DNA of 64,000 bases, from contig OY743168.1 of NCBI GenBank assembly GCA_963555705.1, positions 93,040,925 to 93,104,924 of the forward strand, in the 5' to 3' direction. Made by a program: the position numbers and the translations under genes. This document shows positions 1 to 10,600 of the stretch, piece by piece. A model generated the notes under the pieces. It did no database searches, was not told where the DNA came from, and was given only the letters and a program-made list of their open reading frames with translations. Numbering within the stretch: the stretch's first letter is position 1; each line of letters begins with the position of its first letter. Source of the DNA: Ligustrum vulgare (taxonomy: Eukaryota; Streptophyta; Magnoliopsida; Lamiales; Oleaceae).

Positions 1-16
1 TGACCAAAATTGGAAC

Positions 17-1351
17 ATGGGTAGGAATAGAGGAGGAAGGAATGTGAGGGGAGTTGGTCGAGGTCATGAGAGGAACCCTAGGGGTAGGGATGGAGAGGAT
101 GGTAGCCTTGGTAGTATCAAGATGAAAATTCCTTCTTTCCATGAGAAGAGTGATCCGGATGCCTATTTAGAGTGGGAAAGGAAGATGGAATTGATTTTTG
201 AATGTCATAGGTACTCCGAGGATAAAAAGGTTAAGTTAGCGGTAGTGGAGTTTACTGACTATGCCTTAGCTTGGTGGGATAATTTATTACTCACTAGGAG
301 AAGGAATTTAGAGGGTAGTGTGGATACTTGGGATGAATTGAAGAGCTATATGAGAAAAAGATTTGTACCAAGTCACTACTATAGGGGGCTCTATCAAAGA
401 CTACAAACTCTTACTCAAGGAACAAAAGAGGTTGAAGATTATTACAAGGAGTTGAAGAAAGCTTTGATGAGGGCCAACATAGAGGAGGATAGAGAAGCCA
501 CTATGGCTCGATTCATGAGTGGGTTGAATAGGGAGATAGCCAATGTGGTTGAATTACACCATTATGTTAAGATGGAGAAGTTGGTACACATGGCTATTAA
601 AGTGGAGGCTCAATTGAAGAAGAAGGAGCAATTTAAAAGAAAGGGACAAGAAAAATTCTTGGGGGGTCCTAGTTCCAATTGGAAGTCTAAGTGGGGGAGT
701 GAAAAGGTTGATAAGGCACCACTTAAGGACAATATTGGAACCTCCAAGGGAAAGGAAGTTAGCTTCGTCAAGGATAAACCAAAGGTTGTTCCTACCACTT
801 CTAGGAGTCGGGATATAGAATGCTTCAAGTGTAGAGGGCGGGGGCATTATGCTCGAGAGTGCCCTAACAATAGGGTGATGATTATTAGAAATGGGGAGTG
901 GTACTCGGAAGATGAAGATGACGAAGAGGGGATGCCATGTAGAGGAGATAGTGATGGCGAGGAAGAAGAGGTGGAGGGAATTGTTAGTCCACCCAAGTCT
1001 TTAGTCACCATTAGGTCTCTCAACACCCAAGTCAAGGTGGATGAGGCGGCTAAGCAAAGGGAGAATATCTTCCATACTAGGTGTTTTGTGAAGGACAAAG
1101 CGTGTAGTCTCATCATTGATGGGAGGAGTTGCACCAATGTAGTTAGCACTAGTATGGTCGAGAGGTTGGGATTACCTTTAATGCCACATCCTAATCCTTA
1201 TAAGTTACAATGGTTGAGTGATTATGGTGAGTTGAAAGTAAGCAAGCAAGTATTACTTATTTTCAACATAGGGACCTATGAGGATCAAGTACTTTGTGAT
1301 GTGGTGCCCATGCAAGCTACACATATTATTGGGGAGACCATGGCAATATGA
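17..1351 (+). CDS. gag: Gag polyprotein with zinc knuckle and start of protease (Ty3/gypsy)
   Basis: This 444-residue frame forms the nucleocapsid part of the retrotransposon. Residues about 40-200 match the plant retrotransposon gag domain (Trp-rich WDxLL and [16 protein letters not shown] motifs). A lysine-rich linker follows, then a CCHC zinc knuckle [15 protein letters not shown] at about residues 269-283, and an acidic stretch (SEDEDDEEG). The C-terminal part enters a retropepsin-like protease ([12 protein letters not shown], where related elements have D-G/T-G-S/A). The ATG at 17 follows an open upstream stretch, so the true start may lie left of the window. The frame ends at 1351 just as homology continues in another frame, which indicates a frameshift around 1325-1345 rather than a natural terminus. 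Confidence 0.85.
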   Translation: MGRNRGGRNVRGVGRGHERNPRGRDGEDGSLGSIKMKIPSFHEKSDPDAYLEWERKMELIFECHRYSEDKKVKLAVVEFTDYALAWWDNLLLTRRRNLEGSVDTWDELKSYMRKRFVPSHYYRGLYQRLQTLTQGTKEVEDYYKELKKALMRANIEEDREATMARFMSGLNREIANVVELHHYVKMEKLVHMAIKVEAQLKKKEQFKRKGQEKFLGGPSSNWKSKWGSEKVDKAPLKDNIGTSKGKEVSFVKDKPKVVPTTSRSRDIECFKCRGRGHYARECPNNRVMIIRNGEWYSEDEDDEEGMPCRGDSDGEEEEVEGIVSPPKSLVTIRSLNTQVKVDEAAKQRENIFHTRCFVKDKACSLIIDGRSCTNVVSTSMVERLGLPLMPHPNPYKLQWLSDYGELKVSKQVLLIFNIGTYEDQVLCDVVPMQATHIIGETMAI

Positions 1352-2984
1352 TAGAAGGGTATTGCATGATGGTAGGAAAAATCGGTATAGTTTCCAAATG
1401 AATAGAAAACCCGTGACACTCCTACCTTTGAGTCCGGAAAAAGTTTACAAGGACCAATTGAAACTCAAGAAGGAGGAGGAGGAGGAAAAAGAAAGAAGAA
1501 AAAAAAAGATGGAGTTGAGTGAGTGGCAAAACGAAAGTGAGAAAAAAAGAGGGGAAAAAAGTAGTGAAAAACGAAAAGAGGGGATGCAAGAAAAAAGAAA
1601 GAGAGCAAAAGATATTGAGAAAAAAATGAATTTTTATGCGAGTAGAGGTGATGTAGAGAGAGCTTTAAAAGAAAATCATTCAATTCTTTTGTTGATCTAT
1701 AAGGAGTCCCTCCTTACACTTGATGACCCTCACACTTCCCTCCCCAATTTAGCTACTTCTTTGTTGCAGGAGTTCGAGGATGTCTTCCCGGAGGAAATGC
1801 CTAGTGGGCTTCCACCCATTAGAGGCATCGAGCATCAAATTGACTTCATCCCCGGAGCCGTCATTCCAAATAGACCGGCATACCGAAACAACCCGGAGGA
1901 GACCAAGGAACTCCAAAAACAAGTTGAGGAGTTAATGAGTAAAGGATATGTTCGTGAGAGCATGAGTCCTTGTGCCGTTCCCGTGCTACTGGTGCCCAAG
2001 AAGGATGAAACCTTTAGAATGTGCGTCGATTGCCGAGCCATTAACAACATAACGGTAAAGTATCGACACCCCATTCCTAGGTTAGATGATATGCTAGATG
2101 AGTTGCATGGTTCTTGCATTTTTAGTAAAATCGACTTGAGAAGTGGATACCACCAAATTAGGATGAGAGGAGGAGATGAATGGAAAACCGCTTTTAAAAC
2201 TAAATATGGTTTATATGAGTGGTTGGTTATGCCCTTCGATCTCACTAATGCACCGAGCACTTTTATGAGATTAATGAACCATGTTTTGCGTGCATTCATT
2301 GGGAAATTTGTGGTAGTTTACTTCGATGATATTTTGATTTATAGCAAAAATTTGAATGAGCATATTGAACACTTGAGAAGTGTACTTGTGGTTTTGAAAG
2401 AAGAACAATTGTATGCTAACCTCAACAAGTGTAATTTTTGCATGAAGAGTGTGGTCTTTCTTGGATTTGTAGTTAGTACTAAGGGGATAGAGGTCGATGA
2501 GGAGAAGATCAAAACCATTAAGGAATGGCCCACTCCCACAAGTGTCACCGAGGTAAGAAGCTTCCATGGGTTAGCTAGTTTTTACCGTCGTTTTGTCAAA
2601 GATTTTAGCACACTAGCTTCACCACTTACCGAGGTTGTTAAAAAACATGTTGGGTTTAAATGGGGGGAGGCGCAAGAAAAGGCCTTTAATGAAATAAAGA
2701 ACAAATTGTGCACCGCCCCGATTTTATCCTTGCCTAATTTTGATAAAACTTTTAAGATTGAATGTGATGCTTCAGGCACAGGTATTGGAGCAGTTTTGAT
2801 GCAGGAGAAAAAGCCGATTGCCTACTTTAGCGAGAAGCTCAGTGAAGCCGCCCTGAACTACCCCACCTATGACAAGGAGTTCTATGCGCTGGTGAGATCG
2901 TTAGAAACATGGCACCACTACTTGTGGCCTAGAGAGTTCGTAATCCACACCGACCATAAGTCATTGAAGCACTTGAAGGGGTAA
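1278..2984 (+). pseudogene. pol: Pol part 1: protease end, reverse transcriptase, RNase H
   Basis: The frame opens inside the end of gag and becomes homologous at the [12 protein letters not shown] motif, the usual end of the protease in this family. A Lys/Glu-rich linker (about residues 60-115) precedes the reverse transcriptase, which shows [13 protein letters not shown], the [13 protein letters not shown] block, and the catalytic YFDD box ([12 protein letters not shown]). RNase H follows with [32 protein letters not shown] and [11 protein letters not shown]. The TAA at 2982-2984 interrupts RNase H; the sequence on either side (LKHLKG and [12 protein letters not shown]) is continuous in the same frame, so this is a point nonsense change. 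The long A-rich purine run at 1465-1620 encodes the charged linker. Confidence 0.88.
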
Positions 2985-2990
2985 GGGAAG

Positions 2991-3800
2991 TTGAGCAAGA
3001 GGCATGCCAAATGGGTGGAGTACGTAGAAACTTTTCCCTATGTCATCAAATACAAACAAGGTAAGGAGAATGTGGTAGCTGACGTCCTTTCTCGAAGGCA
3101 TGCTCTTATTACTACCTTGAGTGCTAAATTGTTGGGTTTTGAGAGCATTAAGGACTTGTATGCGCATGATGCGGATTTTGCTAGTATATTTATATCATGT
3201 GAGAGGGTTGGATTTGGAAAGTATTATAGGCATGAGGGGTTTTTGATTCGAGAAGGTAAACTTTGTGTGCCAAATTGCTCATTGAAAGAATTGATGGTAA
3301 GGGAGGCCCATGGCGGGGGATTAATGGGTCACTTTAGGGTAAGGAGAACCTTGAAAATCTTACAAGAACATTTCTTTTGGCCTAAAATGAGTAGAGACGT
3401 TGGGAGAATTTGTTCTAGGTGCATAACTTGTAGAAAGGCCAAGTCCAAGGTAGAACCACATGGATTATATACACCCCTACCTGTCCCTAGTGAACCTTGG
3501 ACGGAAATTTCTATGGACTTCATTTTAGGGTTGCCTAGGTCAAAAAAGGGTAGTGATTCCATCTTCGTGGTTGTAGATAGGTTTAGTAAAATGGCGCATT
3601 TACTTACTTGTCATAAAACCGATGATGCCATTCATATAGCCGACCTATTCTTTAGGGAAATAGTGCGACTCCATGGGGTTCCTAGGAGCATTGTGTCGGA
3701 TAGGGACGTTAAATTCCTTAGCCACTTTTGGAAGGTCTTGTGGGGGAGATTGGGAACTAAACTTATGTTTTCATCATCACCAAACCGATGGCCAAACTGA
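2991..3800 (+). pseudogene. pol: Pol part 2: RNase H tail and N-terminal integrase
   Basis: This continues the preceding frame after the stop. It starts with the RNase H tail ([28 protein letters not shown]). The integrase HHCC zinc-binding region follows ([14 protein letters not shown] with the [12 protein letters not shown] pair of cysteines), then the first catalytic Asp (SMDFILGLP) and the second (SDRDVKF). The glutamate of the DDE triad ([11 protein letters not shown] context) sits in a different frame downstream. The frame is lost near 3770-3785, where a small indel shifts into an unrelated tail ending at 3800. Confidence 0.87.
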
Positions 3801-4650
3801 GGTGGTTAATAGAACTTTAATACAACTTCTTCGCACCGTCCTTAAGGGCAACCTAAAGAATTGGGAAGAGTGTTTACCTTTTGTTGAATTTGCATATAAT
3901 CGAAGTGTTCATTCTACTACTTCTTTTTCTCCATTCGAGATTGTTTATGGTTTTAACCCTTTAACTCCTTTGGATTTGATTCCGTTACCTATTGATGAAA
4001 GAGGTAGTTTAGATGGGAAGAAAAATGCAGAGTTGGTAAAATCTCTCCACGAGAAAGTCAAACTCCAAATCGAGAAGAAGAATGAACAATATGCCTCCAG
4101 TGCCAACAAAGGTAGAAAACGAATGACATTTGAGGCCGGTGATTGGGTATGGTTGCATTTGAGGAAGGAGCGGTTCCCGACTCAAAGAAAATCAAAATTA
4201 CAATCCAGTGGTGATGGCCCCTTCCAAATCCTAGAGAAAATCAATGACAATGCCTACAAGCTTGACCTTCCTGGTGAGTACAATGTATCGGCTTCTTTTA
4301 ACGTCTCTGACTTATCCCCTTTTGATGCAGGTGAAGATTCGAGGTCAAATCCTTTTCAAGAGGGAGGGGATGATGAGAATCCAAGGAGTCAATCGAGTCA
4401 AAGTCAAACAGGTCAACCCTCTATCAGAATACCGGTGGGGCCCTTGACAAGATCCAAGGCTAAAGAGGTCCAAGAGTCGATGGCGGGACTCATTTTCAAG
4501 CTCCGAAATCAAGTCCACATGGAAAAGAGCAAGATCGAGGTCAATTGCCTAAGTTTGGAAGCTCAGGACATTTCGGTCGACCGAAAGTCCATCCGGTCGA
4601 CCGAAACTCTGCAGGGATTTTTGGAGCAAGCCTCAGGAGGGTTCGGCTGA
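3770..4650 (+). pseudogene. pol: Pol part 3: C-terminal integrase
   Basis: The open frame runs from 3673 to 4650, but its first about 95 bases are a shadow of the previous frame; homology starts at [16 protein letters not shown], which holds the DDE glutamate. It continues with NWEECLPFVEFAYNRSVHSTT, the GDWVWLHLRKERFP motif and the GPFQILEKINDNAYKLDLP block typical of plant gypsy integrase C-termini, then FNVSDLSPFD. The last about 90 residues (GPLTRSKAKEVQES and beyond) carry no recognised domain and run into the palindrome-rich tail. The 3' coding end therefore overlaps sequence that may belong to the LTR. Confidence 0.85.
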
Positions 4651-5160
4651 GCTCTGTACGACCGAAAGTGCTATTTCGGTCGACCTGTTGTTCGACCGAA
4701 GTATTTTCGGTCGACCGAAAGTTTCCCGAGTGTAAATGCGGGGTTTTTTGTGCAATTTGCAAACTTTCTTTTCTTTCACTTTGTATATCTTTTGTAAAGC
4801 TTGAAACCCTAGCTTAATTTTTGTTGGACATTGAAGACTCCATTGAGAGCATTTAAGAGAAGTAAATCCTTTCTTCCCTTGTAACTTTTCTTGAAATATT
4901 ACTTCAACTTGTATATTGAGAGTTTATCTTGTGTATTTGGTTGTTGTTGTTTATTCCACAAATCTTGGTATTTGTCTTAATCTCTCCATTAGGCTAGGGT
5001 GTTAACTTTCCTTAGAATTTTGGTTGGGTTAAACTTGGGTCAAGATTATTCCTTTATTACCTTTTTTAGCTTTCTTGGGTTGATACAAAATTGTTGTGAG
5101 AATTTTTGGTTCAAACACCAAAGGGATTCGCATCACTATCCTTCTGGTTATCAAAGATAA
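4560..5160 (+). repeat. Probable 3' LTR / 3' untranslated part of the gypsy element with TCGGTCGACCGA palindromes
   Basis: Downstream of integrase, a T-rich non-coding stretch resembles a plant LTR R/U5 region and ends near GGGATTCGCATCA. Between 4573 and 4722 the palindrome TTTCGGTCGACCGAAA, or close variants of it, occurs about four times. Exact LTR ends cannot be placed from this window. Confidence 0.5.
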
Positions 5161-7209
5161 AGAAGGAGGGAAAGGGAAGGGAAGGAGACATCATAAAGAA
5201 CCTCATCTACCTTAAACGCAAGGCTTGTTAAAACATACCAATCTCCAGTCTCAAAATTCATTTTCTGTATTTTTGTCAACAACATTGCCATTGAATAATG
5301 TGATTTCAAACATTTTATATTCAATTATCGTCCATTTTTGTTATCGTTATTGTCGCCACCATCATCAATTAACTTGAAAGATTCCCTATTTCTTTTAAGA
5401 GTTTTAATTAAAAGCCCACATCCTAGAATTCTCATTATATTATGTGAAAAGAAATACAAAGGTTCTCAGGGCCATGTGCTTCTGTGCATAGCAAACAAAA
5501 CCCACTTATGATACTTGTAGATGCTAATGTTGTACAGTTAAATGTATATCACTGGAGCTCTATTACTGAAAAAATCAAGGTTATGCGGGACAATTTTAGG
5601 AAAGATATCATAGTGTCTTATGCAATGGGTTTCGCAGTGGGCAATATGTGGACCGTGTGTCCAATGAGTTTTATAATTGTTAAGGTTTTTTTAAGAAATG
5701 ATCAATTTTTATAGATTTTGGATCTTATTGGAAGCCAATAAAAGGTAATTTTCTTTTTGGCAAAACAAAAATGCAGGAAAGTGATTAGTGAGGAATGTGA
5801 ATTGAATGGTGGGAAGAAATAAAACAGAATAGATGTATGAATATTAGTGAAGGACGATTGAAGGAAGGAAGTAAGTCAACAAATTCAATGATTCGAGTGA
5901 GTAAATACTAATAGGTAGGAAAAACATAAATAGATGTGTGTTAAAGAATTTTGGCAAGAAGGAAGAGAGAAAAAAAAAAAGGAAAGGAAGCACTTCTTTC
6001 TAGATTTTAAACCCACATTTGGAAAGTAGCTAACTTCAGCTAGAACTTTCTTAATTATCATATTTGGTTAGTGATGATCTTCTGCAGGTGAAAAATACTT
6101 CACAGGTCAATCAGAAAGAAAGAGGAAAGAAAAACTGCTAAAATCCCGCCATATTGAAAAAGAAATGTAGCATGGCTTCAAAATTAATAATTTATAAATT
6201 CTACAACAAATTGTATTCTTCCCCCCACATTCATTTAATCTTAAAAACAAAAAATTAGTATAAAAAAATAGCATAATAAAAAAATATAATGAATTAATTA
6301 AGATTACAAAATATTAACTATGATAGAAAGTCATCACAAACGTTCATGTCCTTCATAATAGTTTGTTTGAAAATCTCCAAATATATATTATTAGTGCTTA
6401 TAATCGATTTTATATCCAAAGTCTCGATAACAAGTGTAATTTTATTTTTTTATTTTTGAACTCAAAATGGCAGAATCCAAACGTTCAATATTCAATAAAT
6501 CATTTCCGTTTATGCATGTGACATGACATGACATTTCCGAAAACAATTTCTCAGATATGAAACAAGATTTTATCCCAAAAAAATAAATTTTTATATCACC
6601 TGCAACTGAAAGATTAAAATCCCAAGCAAATGATAGCTGAGGGCTGAAAATAAGTACAGTCTACAGAGCATACTAAGCGTGTTCAATTAAAGTATCTAAT
6701 TACATCTTCAAACGAGACGAAGGAAAAATTGGAACCCGAAAAAAAAAAAATTGGCTTTATTCCAAAGTCAACAAAATAAAAATTGATATGTTCCGCTAAA
6801 ACATAATCCTTCAACACCCTAACTGGTGAGTCCATCTGAACACTCATGCATGTAATTTTCCAAAAATTTATATCATAAAAATGTCTCAATGAAGTATGAT
6901 CACTGTCAGTGTGCGTAACAAAAAGCATGTGGAATAGAAAATATAGATAAAAAGTAAAGGAAATAGATAAGAGAATCGCCTTCTCTAGACACTTCAAAAG
7001 CGTAATTTCCGGCAAGATGACTAGTCTGTGAGACGTGAGTGCGATGCGGCGGGCCGGACGAGGGAGAGAAAAAGAGACAATAGGAGGAATAAATGTTTCA
7101 GACAGGAGAATCGGGATGGCGGTTTGGCAGTTTTGGGAGAATTGACGGAGGTGAAGTGCGGCGGGAAGGACGACGGAGGAATATTGACGGGGAAGGTTGA
7201 AATTCAATT
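5161..7209. other. AT-rich intergenic DNA, no gene recognised
   Basis: There is a purine tract at 5161-5190 (GA-rich) and otherwise low-complexity AT-rich sequence. Short open frames at 5484-5714 and 6683-7207 have no recognisable domain. 7020-7205 is noticeably more GC-rich than its surroundings and open on both strands; it could be an old gene fragment, but nothing identifies it. Confidence 0.4.
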
Positions 7210-7212
7210 GGG

Positions 7213-7292
7213 ATTTGGGAATGAGGCTCCTCGAATAATGATTTTATTTTTCTTTTTCATTTTTTTTCCTTCCCCCTGATGTATAAATGCCT

Positions 7293-7353
<61 letters not shown>

Positions 7354-7655
7354 ACATATTTTTTTATTATTATTTTTTAAAATAAGTTTTGTGAAGATTT
7401 ATTTTTTGAGAAATATGTGATTAGAACATAGGAAACATAATGAATTCACGTGTAAAATTTTTTATAAAAATATGCAAAGCTGAAAATGACTTTAAAAAAA
7501 ATAAGTTTTAAAAAAATGGTCCAATCAGTGGCGGATCCACCGACGACGAGCTAGCGCGATATATATATATTTTAGGCATTTATACATCAGGGGAAGGAAA
7601 AAAAATGAAAAATAAAAATAAAATCATTATTCGAGGAGCCTCATTCCCAAGTCGC
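7213..7655. repeat. About 85-bp inverted repeat straddling the left end of a hAT element
   Basis: The stretch 7213-7294 (GGGAATGAGGCTCCTCG to TGTATAAATGCCT) recurs in reverse complement at about 7571-7653 with only a few differences. The left arm is outside the hAT element that starts at 7526 and the right arm is inside it. A (TA)n run (about 7296-7349) and a shorter TA run (7559-7570) abut the arms. Confidence 0.85.
7296..7349. repeat. (TA)n microsatellite
   Basis: Uninterrupted alternating TA, about 27 units. Confidence 0.95.
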
Positions 7656-8760
7656 GCTAGTTAGCCGTCGACGGATCCGCCGATAGGCTCTGCAAAAACC
7701 TTCAAAATTTTCCTTTTTTAAAAAAAAAAAAAAATTGGTTAACCCAAAAGCCTACAGCCCAAAACCAAACCCATTTCAAATATACTCATACCGTCTGAAA
7801 TCCAGTTTCAATTCCAAACCTTCTGCTTGCCATCGAATCCTCCGGCTACCTCACGACGCCTCCTGCTTCTACTACTCCACCGACCACTGGCACCGGCTTT
7901 ATTCAACTTCGACGATGAAGACCCTTGCTCCGCCGCTCCTCCAACAACAAGCCAACAGCAGCATTCATTTTTCTCTCTCGGTCGACTATCGATCCTTTTT
8001 AGAACTGAAATCTCAGACTCCCGGTTTCAAAGTTTCATAAATTGGTATTTGTTGGGTCAAACTTCAAATCAGCTTTTGTAATTTTCAAGTTTTGTAACTA
8101 TTATACTTTGTATTTCTAATTTTAAGTTCTAATGGAATTTTGTTCTCTTCTTCATTGCTCTTGGAGTCTGGCAGCAACTTAGCAGTTACTTAGCAAGGAA
8201 ATTTTTTATTGGGTCTCAATTTCTCATTGAATCATCAGGTACTGAGGCTGAACTTAATCCATATATTTGATAATTTGAATTATTAGTATTGAAATTGAAG
8301 TGTTGTTTATAAATTATGCATAAATGATAAATGTTAGTTTTAAATTTTTGCAATATGGTCACTTGTGAGTTCCCTATTCCCCTTACTTGAATTGTAAATT
8401 GAGATTTGACGAATATTTGATTTGATTTTTGAATTGTGATTATTGATTAAAGGTTGTGAAATGTGACTTATGATTTTGTGAATATTTGATTTGATTTGTG
8501 AATTGTGATTATTGATTTACATATTATGAAACTTTTTTTCAACCTAAATAAAAGTCTCAACTTATTTTGTCTCTTATTTTGATTTGTATTGGATTATATT
8601 TTCACATTTTATTAACATTTTAGTGTATTTATACATTGATTTAATAAATTTTAAAATTAAATTAAATAATAATAAACATTTTCGTTATTGCAATCGTTGA
8701 GCGTCGCGGTCAACGGTCAACGACTGCTCTAGCTGGATGTCAATTATGGATCCGTCACTG
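7526..8760. mobile_element. Non-autonomous hAT transposon with 8-bp target duplication
   Basis: The left end CAGTGGCGGATCCAC and the right end, read in reverse as CAGTGACGGATCCAT, form about 15-bp terminal inverted repeats of the CAGNGGCGGA type. The 8 bases GGTCCAAT occur directly on both sides (7518-7525 and 8761-8768), which is the diagnostic hAT duplication. The 1235-bp body has no transposase. It holds a C-rich 5'UTR-like stretch (7735-8040, open in two frames but without a domain) and AT-rich filler. Just inside the left end, 7530-7558 is repeated in inverted, diverged form at about 7651-7682, enclosing the copied flank segment. Confidence 0.88.
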
Positions 8761-8802
8761 GGTCCAATGGGTTTTATTATTTTTGTAGATAGATTGAGAT
8801 TC

Positions 8803-8900
8803 CACTACAAAAGTCTTTTTCACGACAGGGATAGATCAATTTACTATAGATCGATGAATGTTAACGACCAGAATGTCGATATCGTTTATCATTATTTAAT
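8803..8900 (+). mobile_element. Possible CACTA left-end remnant
   Basis: CACTACAAAAGTC at 8803 resembles the termini of the complete CACTA elements in this window and is followed by short repeated motifs. No matching right end was found nearby, so this is at best a truncated copy. Confidence 0.3.
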
Positions 8901-10600
8901 TAAATAATATTATAATTCTTCATTTAATATATAAAAATGCAATAAAACATAGTTATCATGTAATATGTTGGGCACTAGCATATGACTATGTGCATCAATA
9001 TAGAATTCAATCACCTTATTAGGTTGAGACTTTCTTTTAGGGTTAGGGTGAAACATCGTTCCATAAATCAAAAATCAATATGCATATCTACATCTATACA
9101 ATAATAAAATAACCGTCATCATTTTACGCACATAGTTTCCCGCCAATTTTCACCTGTCATTTTAGAAATTTTTTTATTAATTTATTTTAAAACATGAATT
9201 ATAAAAGTTAAATTAATATATAATAAATGATTTATGGATTTGTGAAAAAAAAATCTAAAAAAAGTCAAATTATAGATTTTTTTTTTCTTTTGATAATTAT
9301 TGCATTATTTTGAAGTAGAAAAATATGCAATATGGGTGTCAACTTCAAAATCTCAACGAGAAGTTTAAAACAAATTAAGAAATGATTAGAGCAAAGTCTA
9401 AACATATCATTCGTAAAATCGTTTTAAATACTAAATGTATAAGTTTTACTTATACTTTTTACTTTTCCAAAATCTAATCTTTTTAATTTATCTCATTTTG
9501 GTCCTAAAATGATATTTATCATTTCTTACCTAAATTCAATTTGGCCTAAATTATTAATTTTGAATCTTTTTACTATCAAATTGAAAGAAATAATAGAAAT
9601 TCGATATTTCTAAATAAATTCAATTAAATCATTTATTTTCTACAACTTTAGGTTCCGATAAACCCATTGATTCAATTTGTAAAATAGAATGTGTTAGCAA
9701 AATCATTATATTTAAAAATATAATATGGTCAACACATTTATTTAGCATGCATAAAAATAGTATGTGCAATTGTGGAAAATGAGTTTTAAAGAATGTATGG
9801 TTGAGAATGAATATTGAAAAAAATTATTTTCAAATAATCAAATTTATGAGAATAAGTGATAAGTCTTATGTCTTGTGGGTTAAACCTCCATTTATAAATT
9901 GAGATGTATAGATGATTTTTTGTATATAAAGTTAATTATATTTGTAATATTCATTCAATAAAATTTAATTAAAAATTGTATTTCATATTATTTATTTGTT
10001 ACATTCATTTAAATATAGGACTGCGTATAAGTTTGTCACGTGTAAGTTTAACAAATTGCAACATTTAACATTTAATTTAAGTTTGACCAAATTTTTTTTT
10101 AAAAAATGTTTGATAAATTTTGTTCCTAATGTATTTGATTTTTTGCAAGCAATGTAATGAAATATTTGTTTAACATATTTAAATATCAAATATTGCATTA
10201 AGATAGTACAAATTCTTATAGTCCTATACGGAGAGTCGATAAATTAATTCTATAAATATCTATTAAAATCTTTATTTCATTTTATGATTTAAAAATAGTA
10301 AATTTTTAGAAATCAAAAAATCGTAAGAATATTTCACCTTTAGATAAACTCAATTACTGTTTCGTCACATGCAACAAATTAACAAGGGATACATTAAAAG
10401 AACGTCAACCAACTATTTAGATCATAAACCAATAAAAATAATAAAAAATAATAAAAAAATAAAAAATTAAGACAAAGATGATTGTTTAATTATGGAGATC
10501 TTAATCTACAAATGTCTTATTAGATAGTTTATGGGCATTCCATCATCCTATATTTTAGAGCAAGACTATAACGGTAGATTCCCTACACCATTTGACAATA
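8901..10600. mobile_element. AT-rich DNA containing a Helitron-like 5' end and a dispersed repeat
   Basis: TCTACATCTATACAATAATA at 9087 followed by an ACCGTC motif is typical of plant Helitron 5' ends. The block 9291-9380 recurs, diverged, at 20973-21060 and 22770-22860. No 3' hairpin plus CTAG end was found for this copy. No coding sequence is visible. Confidence 0.4.

Larger units (their letters stand above)
1..5160 (+). mobile_element. Ty3/gypsy LTR retrotransposon, 3' part, degraded
   Basis: Gag, protease, reverse transcriptase, RNase H and integrase follow in the order PR-RT-RH-IN, which defines Ty3/gypsy (Metaviridae). The 5' LTR and primer site lie left of the window. Coding is broken by a gag/pol frame change near 1325-1345, a stop at 2982-2984 and a frame change near 3770-3785, so this copy cannot make a complete polyprotein. 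No chromodomain was recognised after the integrase, and the lineage is not assigned. The right edge at about 5160 is approximate because no 5' LTR is available to fix the boundary. Confidence 0.9.

Noticed and set aside
5161..5190. GA-rich tract as polypurine tract of the gypsy element
   Set aside because: It is not followed by a TG-starting LTR-like sequence and lies after the LTR-like tail, so it does not fit the expected position.
5484..5714. 76-codon frame downstream of the gypsy element
   Set aside because: No motif, signal peptide or homology that I recognise; length is expected by chance.
6683..7207. 174-codon minus-strand frame
   Set aside because: Residue composition and lack of any motif suggest chance. 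It overlaps a plus-strand open frame of similar quality, so I only noted the GC-richer patch.
7735..8040. 101-codon frame inside the hAT element
   Set aside because: It is C-rich leader-like sequence; two overlapping frames are equally open, the 5' part starts in a poly-A/T run, and no domain is visible.
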